A stretch of DNA of 64,000 nt from Mesorhizobium waimense. GTDB taxonomy: Bacteria > Pseudomonadota > Alphaproteobacteria > Rhizobiales > Rhizobiaceae. Positions 8,216 to 16,990 of the stretch are shown here, one piece after another (the first letter of the stretch is position 1; every line of letters begins with the position of its first letter). The DNA is taken from assembly GCF_003601975.1 (NCBI RefSeq), contig NZ_QZWZ01000007.1:186001-250000 (forward strand), read 5' to 3'. The notes beneath the pieces were generated by a model, which saw only the letters and a program-made list of their open reading frames with translations, was not told the DNA's origin and searched no databases. Position numbers and translations under genes: made by a program.

Positions 8216-8833
8216 TCAGGGATAAAGCCGCGTCTTATCCCAGTCGCCCTTGGCGTTGCGCGAAAACACGAGGCGATCATGCAGCCGGAACGGCCGGTCG
8301 TGCCAGAACTCGATCGTCTGCGGCACGATGCGGAAACCCGACCAATGTTTCGGGCGCGGAATCTCGCCGATCGGATAGCGCGCCGTGTATTCGGCGACCG
8401 CCTTTTCCAGCGCGAAGCGGCTTTCCAGCGGCCGCGACTGTTTGGAGGCCCAGGCGCCGATGCGGCTGCCGCGCGGCCGCGTCGCGTAATAAGCATCCGC
8501 CTCCGCGTCGCTGACGATCTCCACCGGTCCGCGCACGCGCACCTGCCGGCGCAGCGATTTCCAGTGGAAGCACATCGCCGCCTTCATGCTGCCAAGAATC
8601 TCGCGGCCCTTGGCGCTCTCGAAATTCGTGTAGAAAACAAACCCGCCTTCATCGAACCCTTTGAGCAGCACCATCCGCACATCCGGCATGCCATCGGCAT
8701 CGACGGTCGCCAGCGCCACGCCGTTGGCGTCGTTGATCTCGCCCTTCGTCGCGTCGTCGAGCCATGCCCCAAACAGTCGGAACGGCTCGGAGGCCTCGGT
8801 AAAGTCACCGGTTGTTAACTCAGTTTCGCTCAT
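8216..8833 (-). CDS. pdxH: Pyridoxine/pyridoxamine 5'-phosphate oxidase
   Basis: A 205-residue FMN flavoprotein making pyridoxal 5'-phosphate, the last step of vitamin B6 synthesis and salvage. Family segments are present along the whole length: [17 protein letters not shown] (FMN region), [21 protein letters not shown], and the C-terminal [13 protein letters not shown] chose the ATG giving MSETELTTG rather than the TTG four codons earlier. It is divergent from the lipoprotein gene with about 41 bases between them. Confidence 0.96.
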   Translation of the reverse strand: MSETELTTGDFTEASEPFRLFGAWLDDATKGEINDANGVALATVDADGMPDVRMVLLKGFDEGGFVFYTNFESAKGREILGSMKAAMCFHWKSLRRQVRVRGPVEIVSDAEADAYYATRPRGSRIGAWASKQSRPLESRFALEKAVAEYTARYPIGEIPRPKHWSGFRIVPQTIEFWHDRPFRLHDRLVFSRNAKGDWDKTRLYP

Positions 8834-8874
8834 AGTTTTTCTCAAATTGTCACGATGGCTGGGGAGGTTGCCGA

Positions 8875-9336
8875 TTGTTGCGTATCGCGCAAGCTTTTGA
8901 CAGCAGGCAATGGGGCGTTATCGCTTCGGCCAGCGCCAAGGCTGCGCTCGTGTTGGTCGCCTTGCCACTTGCGGCGTGTGGCGCCGGCGGCTTCAGCCTG
9001 GAAAAGGCCGAGGTCGACCGTTCGATCCTGACCAGCAGCACACCTGCTTCCGCCACTCCGACCGATCAGGACCGCGATTCGGACCAGACCACGATCGGCA
9101 ATGCGGTGTCTTCCGCCGACATCGAGGGGCTCGGCGGCCAGGCGGTGCCATGGGCCAACGCCGGCACCGGATCGCGCGGCTCCATCACCGAACTGGTCGA
9201 ACTGAAGGACGCAGGCCAGACCTGCCGCCGCTTCACCGCCTCGCGCGAAAGCTTCGACGGCGTCTCGATGTTCAAGGGCGAATTGTGCATGTCCGGCGCC
9301 GGCGGTTGGCACATGCAGGACTTCAAGGCGCTCTGA
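8875..9336 (+). CDS. RT0821/Lpp0805-type surface lipoprotein
   Basis: A 153-residue exported protein with a hydrophobic signal ending in a lipobox (LPLAAC), so the mature protein would start at the Cys and be lipidated. A polar, Thr/Ser/Asp-rich linker follows, then a compact domain with two Cys ([25 protein letters not shown]) and a final WHMQDF. This matches the rickettsial/Legionella-named surface family as I remember it; no molecular function is known to me. The start is TTG, with GGGGAGG about seven bases upstream. An alternative one-codon-shorter TTG exists. Confidence 0.8.
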   Translation: MLRIAQAFDSRQWGVIASASAKAALVLVALPLAACGAGGFSLEKAEVDRSILTSSTPASATPTDQDRDSDQTTIGNAVSSADIEGLGGQAVPWANAGTGSRGSITELVELKDAGQTCRRFTASRESFDGVSMFKGELCMSGAGGWHMQDFKAL

Positions 9337-9437
9337 TTTTCCACCGCCATTTCTCTCCTTGCGCCACTGGAATTTCTTCCTATGCGGGCGCATATAGGGG
9401 GCAACTATGGACTCACTCCTTCTCCAGGGCAGGAAGC

Positions 9438-10367
9438 ATGCGCGACCCCTATGAGGTCCTGGGCGTTGCCAAGAACGCATCGGCCAAGGACATAAAATCG
9501 GCGTACCGCAAACTCGCCAAAAAACATCATCCGGACCAGAATCCGAATGATCCCAAGGCGAAGGACCGTTTTGCCGCCGCCAACCAGGCTTACGAGATCG
9601 TCGGCGACGAGAAGACCCGCGCCGCCTTCGATCGCGGCGAGATCGACGCCGACGGCAAGCCGCGCTTCCAGGGTTTCGAAGGCGCGGCCGGCGGTGCCGA
9701 TCCTTTCGCAGGCTTTCGCCGCCAGCAGGGAGCCGGCGGCTCGCGCTTCGAGTTTCGCTCGGGCCGTCCAGGCGGCGATCCGTTCGACGGCAACAGCGAC
9801 ATCTTCAGCCAGATCTTCGGCGACGCCTTCTCCGGCGCGCGCGGGCCCGGTGCGGGCGACCGCCGCCAGCCGGCGGCAGGCGCCGACCTAAACGTGACGC
9901 TCGACGTCACCATCGAGGAGGCGGCCACCGCCGAGAAGGTGACGGCGATGTTCCCCGACGGCCGCAAGGTGGCGGTCAAGCTACCGGCCTATGTCGAGGA
10001 CGGCCAAACAATCCGCCTGAAAGGGCAGGGCGAGCAGGGGTCGGGACAGCCGGGCGACGCGCTGGTCAAGATCCGTTTCCGCCGCCATCCGCGCTACCGT
10101 CTCGAGGGCCGCGACCTGCATGCCGATCTGCCGGTGGCGTTGGCCGATGCCGTGCTGGGGGCCAAGGTGGCGGTCGAAACGCCGACCGGCCGGCTGGCGG
10201 TCAATATTCCGGCATGGTCGAGCTCGGACAAGGTGCTGCGGCTGAAGGGCAGGGGCCTGCCGGAAAAAACCGGTGGCCATGGCGATCTCTATGCCCATGT
10301 CAGGCTGATGCTGCCCGAGGGCGGTGACAGCGAGCTCGAGGCGCTGATGCGCCGTCGAAAAGGTTGA
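9438..10367 (+). CDS. DnaJ/CbpA-like J-domain co-chaperone
   Basis: A 309-residue protein. The J domain occupies residues 1-65 with the HPD tripeptide in [10 protein letters not shown], which stimulates DnaK ATPase. A Gly/Phe/Asp-rich linker follows (about 80-145), then the two C-terminal substrate-binding beta domains ([13 protein letters not shown]..., [15 protein letters not shown]). The Cys-rich zinc fingers of true DnaJ are missing, so this is the CbpA (type II) class. The ATG at 9438 is preceded by AGGAAGC. It lies between the lipoprotein gene and fabI. Confidence 0.93.
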   Translation: MRDPYEVLGVAKNASAKDIKSAYRKLAKKHHPDQNPNDPKAKDRFAAANQAYEIVGDEKTRAAFDRGEIDADGKPRFQGFEGAAGGADPFAGFRRQQGAGGSRFEFRSGRPGGDPFDGNSDIFSQIFGDAFSGARGPGAGDRRQPAAGADLNVTLDVTIEEAATAEKVTAMFPDGRKVAVKLPAYVEDGQTIRLKGQGEQGSGQPGDALVKIRFRRHPRYRLEGRDLHADLPVALADAVLGAKVAVETPTGRLAVNIPAWSSSDKVLRLKGRGLPEKTGGHGDLYAHVRLMLPEGGDSELEALMRRRKG

Positions 10368-10475
10368 TCGAGAGACTTTTCTCCCCTGAACTGTCCGTTT
10401 TGAACGCTTGATGGGACTCTGTGCCTGTGCGATAGGGCTCTCCACAAAGCAGACATTCTTGCGGAGAGTGCTCAC

Positions 10476-11294
10476 ATGGCGGGTGGACAGGGCCTGATGG
10501 CCGGCAAGCGCGGGCTGATCCTCGGCGTCGCGAACAATCGGTCGATCGCCTATGGCATCGCCAAGGCCTGCGTCGATCACGGCGCCGAAATCGCGCTGAC
10601 CTATCAGGGCGAAGCCTTCAAGAAGCGCGTCGAGCCGCTGGCAGCGGAATTGGGCGCCTTCGTCGCCGGCCATTGCGACGTGACCGATCCGGCGAGCCTC
10701 GACGAGGTGTTTGCCAATGTCGCCAAGCACTGGGGCAAGCTCGACTTCCTCGTTCACGCCATCGCCTTTTCCGACAAGGACGAGCTGACCGGCCGCTATG
10801 TCGAGACGACGCGCGACAATTTCCTGCGCACTATGGACATTTCGGTGTTCTCTTTCACCACCATCGCCAAGCGCGCCGAGCCGCTGATGACCGATGGCGG
10901 TTCGCTGCTGACGTTGACCTATTACGGCGCCGAAAAGGTGATGCCGCACTACAACGTCATGGGCGTCGCCAAGGCGGCGCTCGAAGCCAGTGTGCGCTAT
11001 CTGGCCGTCGACCTCGGCGCCAAGAAGATCCGCGTCAACGCTATCTCGGCCGGTCCGATCAAGACGTTGGCCGCATCCGGCATCGGCGACTTCCGCTACA
11101 TCCTGAAGTGGAACGAATACAATTCGCCTCTGAAGCAGACGGTCACCCAGGAGGAAGTCGGCGATTCCGGCGTCTATTTCCTGTCCGACCTGTCGCGCGG
11201 CGTCACCGGCGAGGTCCATCATGTCGATTCCGGCTACCATGTCGTCGGCATGAAGGCGGTCGACGCCCCCGACATTTCGACCGTCAAGGACTAG
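10476..11294 (+). CDS. fabI: Enoyl-[acyl-carrier-protein] reductase (NADH) FabI
   Basis: A 272-residue short-chain dehydrogenase-type enoyl-ACP reductase, the last step of each fatty-acid elongation round. The diagnostic cofactor-binding loop GVANNRSIAYG (17-27) replaces the usual glycine motif. The catalytic pair is Tyr159 and Lys166 (Y-x6-K in HYNVMGVAK). SAGPIKTLAASGI is the substrate-loop region targeted by triclosan-type inhibitors in this family. A ribosome site GGAGAG lies before the ATG. A second ATG seven codons in is an alternative start. Confidence 0.97.
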   Translation: MAGGQGLMAGKRGLILGVANNRSIAYGIAKACVDHGAEIALTYQGEAFKKRVEPLAAELGAFVAGHCDVTDPASLDEVFANVAKHWGKLDFLVHAIAFSDKDELTGRYVETTRDNFLRTMDISVFSFTTIAKRAEPLMTDGGSLLTLTYYGAEKVMPHYNVMGVAKAALEASVRYLAVDLGAKKIRVNAISAGPIKTLAASGIGDFRYILKWNEYNSPLKQTVTQEEVGDSGVYFLSDLSRGVTGEVHHVDSGYHVVGMKAVDAPDISTVKD

Positions 11295-11347
11295 TCTTCC
11301 GACTGAACCCCTTGCCACCAAGTCTGGCCTGACCCTTGGAAGACCTG

Positions 11348-11935
11348 ATGTATCCGCTCGTCTACTTTGTGCGCCACGGCCAGACGCAATGGAACGCCGA
11401 GTTCAGGCTGCAGGGACAGGCCGACACCGACCTCAATGCGCTCGGCCGCGAGCAGGCGAGCCGCAACGGACACCGGCTGGCCGAACTCGTCCATAATCCG
11501 GAAGATTTCGACTTTGTCGCCAGCCCGATGCGGCGCACGCGCGAGACGATGGAGCGCCTGCGCGCCGCGAGGAAGCTCGATCCGCACGCCTATCGTACCG
11601 AGCCGCTCCTCGTCGAGCTGAGCTTCGGCGACTGGCAGGGTTTCACCTTTGCCGAACTCGAGGCTAGGGATCCCGGCTCGACCAGGCAGCGCAGCCTCGA
11701 CAAATGGAATTTTCAACCGCCCGGCGAGGGCGCCGAAAGCTACCAGATGCTGCTCGAGCGGGTGAAGCCGTGGTTCGACGCGCTCGATCGCGACACGGTC
11801 TGCGTGACCCATGGCGGCGTCGTGCGCGCGCTGTTTCGCGTAGTGCTGGGGATGTCCGCGCGAGAGGCGGTCAGGATGGACGTGCCTCAGGATCGCCTGC
11901 TCCGGCTGCAGGGCCGGAGCCTGGAGTGGCTGTAG
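11348..11935 (+). CDS. Histidine phosphatase family protein (phosphoglycerate-mutase-like)
   Basis: A 195-residue protein with the RHG motif at the start (YFVRHGQTQWN), the SPMRRTRET arginine segment, a Glu (VELSFGDWQG) and the second His in VCVTHGGVVRALF. These make a complete phosphohistidine active site. Cofactor-independent mutase or a general phosphatase are both possible. I start at the ATG at 11348, which has GGAAG five bases upstream; a TTG four codons earlier is less likely. It sits 53 bases after fabI and ends three bases before the convergent carbonic anhydrase gene. Confidence 0.88.
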   Translation: MYPLVYFVRHGQTQWNAEFRLQGQADTDLNALGREQASRNGHRLAELVHNPEDFDFVASPMRRTRETMERLRAARKLDPHAYRTEPLLVELSFGDWQGFTFAELEARDPGSTRQRSLDKWNFQPPGEGAESYQMLLERVKPWFDALDRDTVCVTHGGVVRALFRVVLGMSAREAVRMDVPQDRLLRLQGRSLEWL

Positions 11936-11938
11936 CTG

Positions 11939-12658
11939 TCATTCGATGTAGGTCACCGCACCCGTTTCGAGATCGTAGATCGCCGCAACGATCTTCAGCT
12001 TCCCGTCCCGGGTGAGGTCTGCCAACAGCTTGCTCGAAACGGTGAGGCGCCTCGCGGTCCTGCGCGCACTCTCCCTGGCGGTGTTGTCGACGAAATCGCC
12101 GGCGTCGCTCCGCACGGCGATCGCCGCGGGCAGGATTGGTTCGATCATCGGGCCGATCGCACCCGGATAGGTCGCGTTCTTGGCGACCACGTCGCAAGCT
12201 GCCTTGACGGCGCCGCAGCTTGTGTGCGCGAGGACGACGATCAACGGCGAGCCGAGCACCGCCGCGCCGTATTCGACCGTGCCGAGCGTCGCTGTGTCGA
12301 CGAGATTGCCGGCATTGCGGGCGACGAACAGTTCTCCAATGCCGTGGCCGCCGAAGATCAGTTCCGGCGGGACGCGACTGTCGGCGCAACTGATGATCGT
12401 GGCCCAGGGCGCCTGATGTCCGGCGACGGCGTTCCGCTGCGCGGCAAGGTCGATCGAGCAGAGTTCCGGGTGGCTGACATAGCGTTCGTTGCCGGATTTC
12501 AGCGCAGCAAGCGCTTCATCGGGGGGTAGCGCGGGCGCAGCAGTCTCTGCGGCGCGTGCCGACCAGGAAGCTCCGCCAAAACCGATCGCGACGAGCCCCG
12601 CACCGGCCTTGAGGAAATCCCTCCGGCCGACCCGCTTGCCCTCGCAGTCGCTCCACAT
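11939..12658 (-). CDS. Beta-class carbonic anhydrase with a Tat signal
   Basis: A 239-residue zinc enzyme interconverting CO2 and bicarbonate. Zinc ligands are Cys91 (SCADSR), His145 and Cys148 (HTSCGA), with the Asp93/Arg95 dyad intact. The N-terminus has a twin-arginine signal, GRRDFLK (11-17), followed by a hydrophobic run and SARAAE cleavage region, so it is probably folded in the cytoplasm and exported to the periplasm. Most beta-class enzymes are cytoplasmic. It stands alone and runs against the histidine phosphatase gene. Confidence 0.92.
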   Translation of the reverse strand: MWSDCEGKRVGRRDFLKAGAGLVAIGFGGASWSARAAETAAPALPPDEALAALKSGNERYVSHPELCSIDLAAQRNAVAGHQAPWATIISCADSRVPPELIFGGHGIGELFVARNAGNLVDTATLGTVEYGAAVLGSPLIVVLAHTSCGAVKAACDVVAKNATYPGAIGPMIEPILPAAIAVRSDAGDFVDNTARESARRTARRLTVSSKLLADLTRDGKLKIVAAIYDLETGAVTYIE

Positions 12659-12841
12659 TGTTCGGCCCCGCCGCCGATCTTTCGGCTGTGGTCGAAATTC
12701 ACCGGTGGCTTATCAGCGGGCTGAGATTGCTCCCAAGAAACGGCGCTGGCAAGGGCCAGCCCCAAGCGCCTCAGCGCCGGGAGTCGAAAAGGGTGATGAC
12801 AGAAGGCGGCTGGCGCCCGCCAACGGAGAGCCCCGAAAGTC

Positions 12842-13096
12842 CTACTCGGTGTCCGGCAGTTCCATGTCGGTGACGACATTCTCGCCATTCGTCACGTCAT
12901 AGGCGAGGACGATGTCCATGCCGGGCTTCAGTGCATCGAGATCGGTCTCGGCGTTCAGCTTGTAGGACTTGCCGTCTTCCAGCGTCAGCGTCAGCGTATC
13001 CTTGTCGATCTTCTTGATCAGGCCTTCTGTCTGGCCAGCGAAGGCGGCAGTGGAAATCAGCAGCGTGGCGGCAACAGCGCCAATCAGGGTACGCAT
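12842..13096 (-). CDS. Small secreted DUF1344 protein
   Basis: An 84-residue protein: signal peptide (MRTLIGAVAATLLISTAAFAG) and a short beta domain (LIKKIDKDTLTLTLEDGKSYKL) typical of DUF1344, for which no biochemical role is known to me. Three in-frame ATGs occur within 18 bases. I chose the last because GAGGA lies five bases before it; the earlier ones add only a few residues. It is divergent from aroC, with about 180 bases between. The 183 bases between its stop and the carbonic anhydrase gene hold no gene I can support. Confidence 0.85.
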   Translation of the reverse strand: MRTLIGAVAATLLISTAAFAGQTEGLIKKIDKDTLTLTLEDGKSYKLNAETDLDALKPGMDIVLAYDVTNGENVVTDMELPDTE

Positions 13097-13278
13097 CGTC
13101 GTCCTCATTATCATTGCGCCGGCATGGGTAGCGGCGGATCCTCAACGGCGGATGGAAGAGAGCAGAAACCAACCGAATGTGTCAAAACTAAAACCGCCAG
13201 ATCACAGTTTGACCACTGTGGAAAACGCCAATAGAAGGCAGACCTGAACCGGCTCCGCAGCCGGGCAGGGTCACTTTC

Positions 13279-14394
13279 ATGTCGCACAACACGTTCGGCC
13301 ACCTGTTCCGTGTCACCACCTGGGGCGAAAGCCATGGCGCCGCGCTCGGCTGTGTCGTCGATGGCTGTCCACCCGGCATCCGCTTCACTCAGCGAGAGAT
13401 CCAGGCCGAGCTCGACAAGCGCCGGCCGGGACAGTCACGTTTTGTGACGCAGCGTCGCGAACCCGACGAGGTCAAGATCCTGTCTGGCTTCATCTTCGAC
13501 GAGGACGGCGAGATCATGATCACCACCGGCACGCCGGTGTCGATGCTGATCGAAAATGTCGACCAGCGCTCCAAGGACTATGGCGAGATCGCTCGCCAGT
13601 ATAGGCCGGGCCATGCCGACTACACCTATGACATCAAATACGGTCTGCGCGACTATCGCGGCGGCGGCCGTTCCTCGGCGCGCGAGACGGCGGCGCGCGT
13701 GGCGGCCGGCGCGCTCGCCCGCAAGGTCGTGCCCGGCATGGTGGTGCGCGGAGCGCTGGTCTCGATGGGCGAAAAATCGATCGACCGCGCCAACTGGAAC
13801 TGGAACTTCATAGGCGACGCCGAAAATCCGTTCTTCACTCCCGATCCGGCTTCCGTTCCCGTTTTCACGCAGTATCTCGACGGCATCCGCAAGGCGGGCT
13901 CCTCGGTCGGCGCGGTGATCGAGATCGTCGCTGACGGTGTCCCGGCCGGCCTCGGCGCTCCGATCTATGCCAAGCTCGACCAGGACATCGCGTCCGGCCT
14001 GATGTCGATCAATGCCGTCAAGGGCGTCGAAATCGGCAACGGCTTCGAGGCCGCCCGCATCACCGGCGAACAGAATGCCGACGAGATGCGCATCGGCAAT
14101 GACGGCAAGCCGGTCTTCCTGGCCAACAATGCCGGCGGCATACTGGGCGGCATTTCGACCGGGCAGGCGATCGTCGCCCGTTTCGCCGTCAAGCCGACCT
14201 CCTCGATCCTGACGCCGCGCAAATCGATCGACAAGGACGGCAAAGACGTCGAGGTCATGACCAAGGGCCGTCATGACCCTTGCGTCGGCATTCGCGCCGT
14301 GCCGATCGGCGAGGCGATGGTTGCCTGCGCGATTGCCGATCACTATCTGCGGCATAGGGGACAGACGGGGCAGGGAGTAGGCATTAGGCAGTAG
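13279..14394 (+). CDS. aroC: Chorismate synthase
   Basis: A 371-residue FMN-dependent lyase that removes phosphate from EPSP to give chorismate, the last step of the shikimate pathway. Signature segments are seen: [18 protein letters not shown] at the N-terminus, [14 protein letters not shown]..., [15 protein letters not shown], and the C-terminal [15 protein letters not shown]. The 3' end runs into a direct and inverted repeat (TAGGCAGTAGGCAG), which also supplies the stop codon. The last five or six residues are thus repeat-encoded. Confidence 0.97.
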   Translation: MSHNTFGHLFRVTTWGESHGAALGCVVDGCPPGIRFTQREIQAELDKRRPGQSRFVTQRREPDEVKILSGFIFDEDGEIMITTGTPVSMLIENVDQRSKDYGEIARQYRPGHADYTYDIKYGLRDYRGGGRSSARETAARVAAGALARKVVPGMVVRGALVSMGEKSIDRANWNWNFIGDAENPFFTPDPASVPVFTQYLDGIRKAGSSVGAVIEIVADGVPAGLGAPIYAKLDQDIASGLMSINAVKGVEIGNGFEAARITGEQNADEMRIGNDGKPVFLANNAGGILGGISTGQAIVARFAVKPTSSILTPRKSIDKDGKDVEVMTKGRHDPCVGIRAVPIGEAMVACAIADHYLRHRGQTGQGVGIRQ

Positions 14395-14475
14395 GCAGTA
14401 GGCAGTATGTCAGCCTGGTCGCCCGACAAAGCCATTTTTTCCTTTCCCCTACTGCCTTACTGCCCTATTCCCTGC
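14370..14475. repeat. Inverted repeat with GGCAGTA units, overlapping the aroC stop
   Basis: The left arm (about 14370-14403) contains three tandem GGCAGTA units after GCAGGGAGTAGGCATTA. The right arm (14446-14475) reads CCCCTACTGCCTTACTGCC and on to CCCTGC, the near-perfect reverse complement with two one-base indels. The arms are about 45 bases apart, and the right arm follows a T6 run. It could fold as one large hairpin between aroC and ribB and act as terminator or mRNA end. Confidence 0.7.
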
Positions 14476-14490
14476 GAGCGAAGCGAGCCA

Positions 14491-15591
14491 ATGCCATACG
14501 ACCAGAAGAAAATCGTCGAAGCCCTGCGCGCCTTCGAACGCGGCGAGATCGTCGTCGTCATGGACGATGACGGCCGCGAGAACGAGGGCGACCTGATCGT
14601 CGCCGCCGTCCACTGCACGCCGGAAAAGATGGCCTTCATCATCCGCAACACTTCCGGCATCGTCTGCACGCCGATGCCGCGCGAGGAGGCAAGGCGCCTC
14701 AACCTGGCGCCGATGGTGGCCGACAATGATTCCGCCCACACGACGGCTTTCACCGTCAGCGTCGATTTCAAGCACGGCACCACGACCGGCATCTCCGCCG
14801 ACGACCGCACGCTGACGGTGCGCAACCTTGCCAACGGCAATGTCGGCGCCTCCGATTTCGTCCGTCCCGGCCACATCTTCCCGCTGATCGCCCGCGAGGG
14901 CGGTGTGCTGATGCGCTCGGGCCATACCGAGGCCGCGGTCGACCTCTGCAAGCTCGCCGGCCTGCCGCCGATCGGCGTCATTTCCGAGCTGGTCAACGAC
15001 GACGGCACCGTCAAGCGCGGCCCGCAGGTGCAGGCCTTCGCCGAGGAGCACGGCCTGAAGCAGATCTCGGTCGCCGACCTCATCGCCTACCGCCAGCGCA
15101 AGGAAACGCTGGTCGAACGCGTCGCCTGCTCCGACATCGATACGGCGGGCGGCAAAGCGCAGGTCTTCACCTACACGCTGCCCTGGGATTCGATGCATCA
15201 CGTGGCGATCGTCTTCGGCGACATCCGCGACGGTGAAGAGGTTCCGGTGCGGCTCCATTCCGAGGATGTGGTGAGCGACGTGTTCGGCACCAGCCATCGG
15301 CTGGACGGCATCATGAAGGCGATGGGCGAGCGCAAGCGCGGCGTCATCGTCTATCTGCGCGAAGGCTCGGTCGGCGTCGCCCATCAGGAACGCAAGCGCC
15401 CGGCGAGCGGCGAGCGCGAAGACCATGAAGAGGCGCGCCGCCGCGAGAACGAATGGCGCGAGATCGGCCTCGGCGCCCAGATCCTGAAGGATCTCGGCAT
15501 TTCCTCGATCAACCTGATCGCTTCGCGCGAGCGCCACTATGTCGGCCTCGAAGGCTTTGGCATCCACATTGCGAAGACCGAGATTCTCTAG
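14491..15591 (+). CDS. ribB: 3,4-dihydroxy-2-butanone-4-phosphate synthase with a degenerate GTP cyclohydrolase II-like domain (RibBX type)
   Basis: A 366-residue protein. Residues 1-205 are a complete RibB domain: MDDDGRENEGD (24-34) for Mg and substrate, and RSGHTEAAVDL (142-152). It makes the four-carbon unit of riboflavin from ribulose 5-phosphate. Residues 206-366 have the fold pattern of GTP cyclohydrolase II, but the zinc-binding Cys cluster is gone. HSEDVVSDVFGTSH (256-269) stands where active RibA has HSEC followed by LRCDC. The second half is therefore probably inactive for GTP and matches what has been called RibBX. I start at the ATG giving MPYDQKK. Earlier in-frame codons lie in the repeat. 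Confidence 0.92.
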   Translation: MPYDQKKIVEALRAFERGEIVVVMDDDGRENEGDLIVAAVHCTPEKMAFIIRNTSGIVCTPMPREEARRLNLAPMVADNDSAHTTAFTVSVDFKHGTTTGISADDRTLTVRNLANGNVGASDFVRPGHIFPLIAREGGVLMRSGHTEAAVDLCKLAGLPPIGVISELVNDDGTVKRGPQVQAFAEEHGLKQISVADLIAYRQRKETLVERVACSDIDTAGGKAQVFTYTLPWDSMHHVAIVFGDIRDGEEVPVRLHSEDVVSDVFGTSHRLDGIMKAMGERKRGVIVYLREGSVGVAHQERKRPASGEREDHEEARRRENEWREIGLGAQILKDLGISSINLIASRERHYVGLEGFGIHIAKTEIL

Positions 15592-15611
15592 AGGATCGAC
15601 CGCTAGAGGAT

Positions 15612-15640
15612 AGCGCCCGGTCCACTCGAAACCGGCGCTT
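15612..15640. terminator. Imperfect hairpin between ribB and the convergent MFS gene
   Basis: AGCGCCCGGT and AACCGGCGCT pair imperfectly around a short loop, between two convergent genes. There is only a short T tract. Weak support. Confidence 0.3.
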
Positions 15641-15646
15641 CATGGA

Positions 15647-16870
15647 TCATTCCGCGGGAACAGCGGCCGCTTCGCAACCGGCGAAATCGCAATCCGGCGC
15701 GCCAAGGCTACGCTGGCCGATGAGCACGGTGGCCAGTGCGATCGCACCCGCCGCCACTGATACAAAGAACCCGCTCTGGGCGCCGAATGCGTCCACCACC
15801 GCGCCGGCGGCGAAGGAGCCGAGCGCCATGCCGATGCCGATGCCCGTCGTTACCCAGGTAACGCCTTCGGTCAGCATCGCTTCCGGCACGCGCCGCTCGA
15901 TCAGGCCGAATGCCGTGATGAAGGTCGGCGAGATCGCCACGCCACTGACGAACACCGCCAGCGCCAGAAGCGGCACCGTGTCGGCGACGAGCAGCGGCAG
16001 CGTGGTGAGCGCGATGATGGCGATCGCGATTGCCAGCTGGCGTTGCAGCGGCATCCTCAGGTTCAGCGCGCCGATGACAATGCCGAGGACGAACGAGCCG
16101 AGTGCGTAGACGCCGATGATGAGGCTGGCGGCGCCCGGCTGGCCCAGTTCCTTGGTGATTGCCACGGTGCTCACTTCCGTGGTCGCGAAGGTCGCGCCGA
16201 TGAAGATCAGGGCGAAGGTGATGATCTGAACTGGCCGCAGGCGGATTGCCGAGCCATGCGAACCATGTTCCGTCGGTCGCACGCGCGGCTCCGTCGAGCG
16301 CTGCAGGATGAAGGCCGTAGAGCCCAAGGCGAGGAACAATGTGCTGACCAGCATTCCCGCTTCCGGGAACAGGGCGACGCTCAGGCCCACTGACAGTGAT
16401 GCCCCGGCGATATACACCAGTTCGTCCGCCGCCGACTCGAAAGCGAACGCGGTGTTCAGCCCCGGACGATCGCGGAAAATCTCGGTCCAGCGCGCGCGCA
16501 CCATAGCTGGGATGCTGGGCATGGCGGCGGCCAGCAGCGCCGAGGCGAACAGCGTCCATATCGGCCAATGGCGGTTGGCCGCCGCAATCAGCACCACGAA
16601 AGCAAGCACGGAGATGATGGTGGTGGGCACGACAATCCGCGTCTGGCCGAGGCGGTCGACAAGCCTCGAGATCTGCGGCGCGACGAATGCGTTGGCCAGC
16701 GCGTATGTCGCGGAGAGGGCGCCGGCCAGCCAGTACTCGCCGTTCGTCTGCGACAGCATGGCGACGATGCCGATCGGCGCCATGGCGATCGGCAGCCGGG
16801 CAATGAAGCCGGCCGTGGCGAAGCCTTTGGTGCCGGGAGCGTGAAAGATTTCCGAATAGGGGTTTTGCAT
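15647..16870 (-). CDS. MFS transporter, likely drug or metabolite efflux
   Basis: A 407-residue major facilitator superfamily protein with about twelve spans and the cytoplasmic-loop motif RLVDRLGQTRIV after span 2. Substrate is unknown. The start is the ATG giving MQNPYSEIF, because GAGGAG lies seven bases upstream; the upstream TTG and ATG codons would overlap the promoter. It is divergent from a TetR regulator and the space between holds three copies of one palindrome. Repression by TetR with relief by a substrate of the pump is the usual logic for such pairs, and is inferred here. Confidence 0.9.
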   Translation of the reverse strand: MQNPYSEIFHAPGTKGFATAGFIARLPIAMAPIGIVAMLSQTNGEYWLAGALSATYALANAFVAPQISRLVDRLGQTRIVVPTTIISVLAFVVLIAAANRHWPIWTLFASALLAAAMPSIPAMVRARWTEIFRDRPGLNTAFAFESAADELVYIAGASLSVGLSVALFPEAGMLVSTLFLALGSTAFILQRSTEPRVRPTEHGSHGSAIRLRPVQIITFALIFIGATFATTEVSTVAITKELGQPGAASLIIGVYALGSFVLGIVIGALNLRMPLQRQLAIAIAIIALTTLPLLVADTVPLLALAVFVSGVAISPTFITAFGLIERRVPEAMLTEGVTWVTTGIGIGMALGSFAAGAVVDAFGAQSGFFVSVAAGAIALATVLIGQRSLGAPDCDFAGCEAAAVPAE

Positions 16871-16906
16871 GGTCTGGCTCCTCGACAATTGCAGCATCGA
16901 CAATTA

Positions 16907-16921
16907 CATACGTAGCGTATG
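16907..16921. promoter_or_regulatory. Putative TetR operator 1 (CATACGTAGCGTATG)
   Basis: Perfect 6-bp arms CATACG/CGTATG around TAG. It is the copy nearest the MFS start, about 37 bases upstream of its ATG, so binding would block transcription or initiation of the pump. Confidence 0.8.
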
Positions 16922-16936
16922 AGTATCAAATAATCC

Positions 16937-16951
16937 CATACGCCGCGTATG
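16937..16951. promoter_or_regulatory. Putative TetR operator 2 (CATACGCCGCGTATG)
   Basis: Same perfect arms around CCG, 30 bp from copy 1 (about three helical turns) and 23 bp from copy 3. It is central in the divergent promoter region. Confidence 0.8.
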
Positions 16952-16959
16952 TCAATTGG

Positions 16960-16974
16960 CATACGCAACGTATG
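16960..16974. promoter_or_regulatory. Putative TetR operator 3 (CATACGCAACGTATG)
   Basis: Same perfect arms around CAA, ending 16 bases before the tetR ATG. Its position suggests autorepression of the regulator. Confidence 0.8.
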
Positions 16975-16990
16975 TTAATAGGGCCAGACC

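Noticed and set aside
8910..9437. N-terminal extension of the DnaJ-like gene by 176 codons
   Set aside because: The extension overlaps the lipoprotein gene in another frame and has shadow composition. The J domain begins at the ATG at 9438, which has its own ribosome site.
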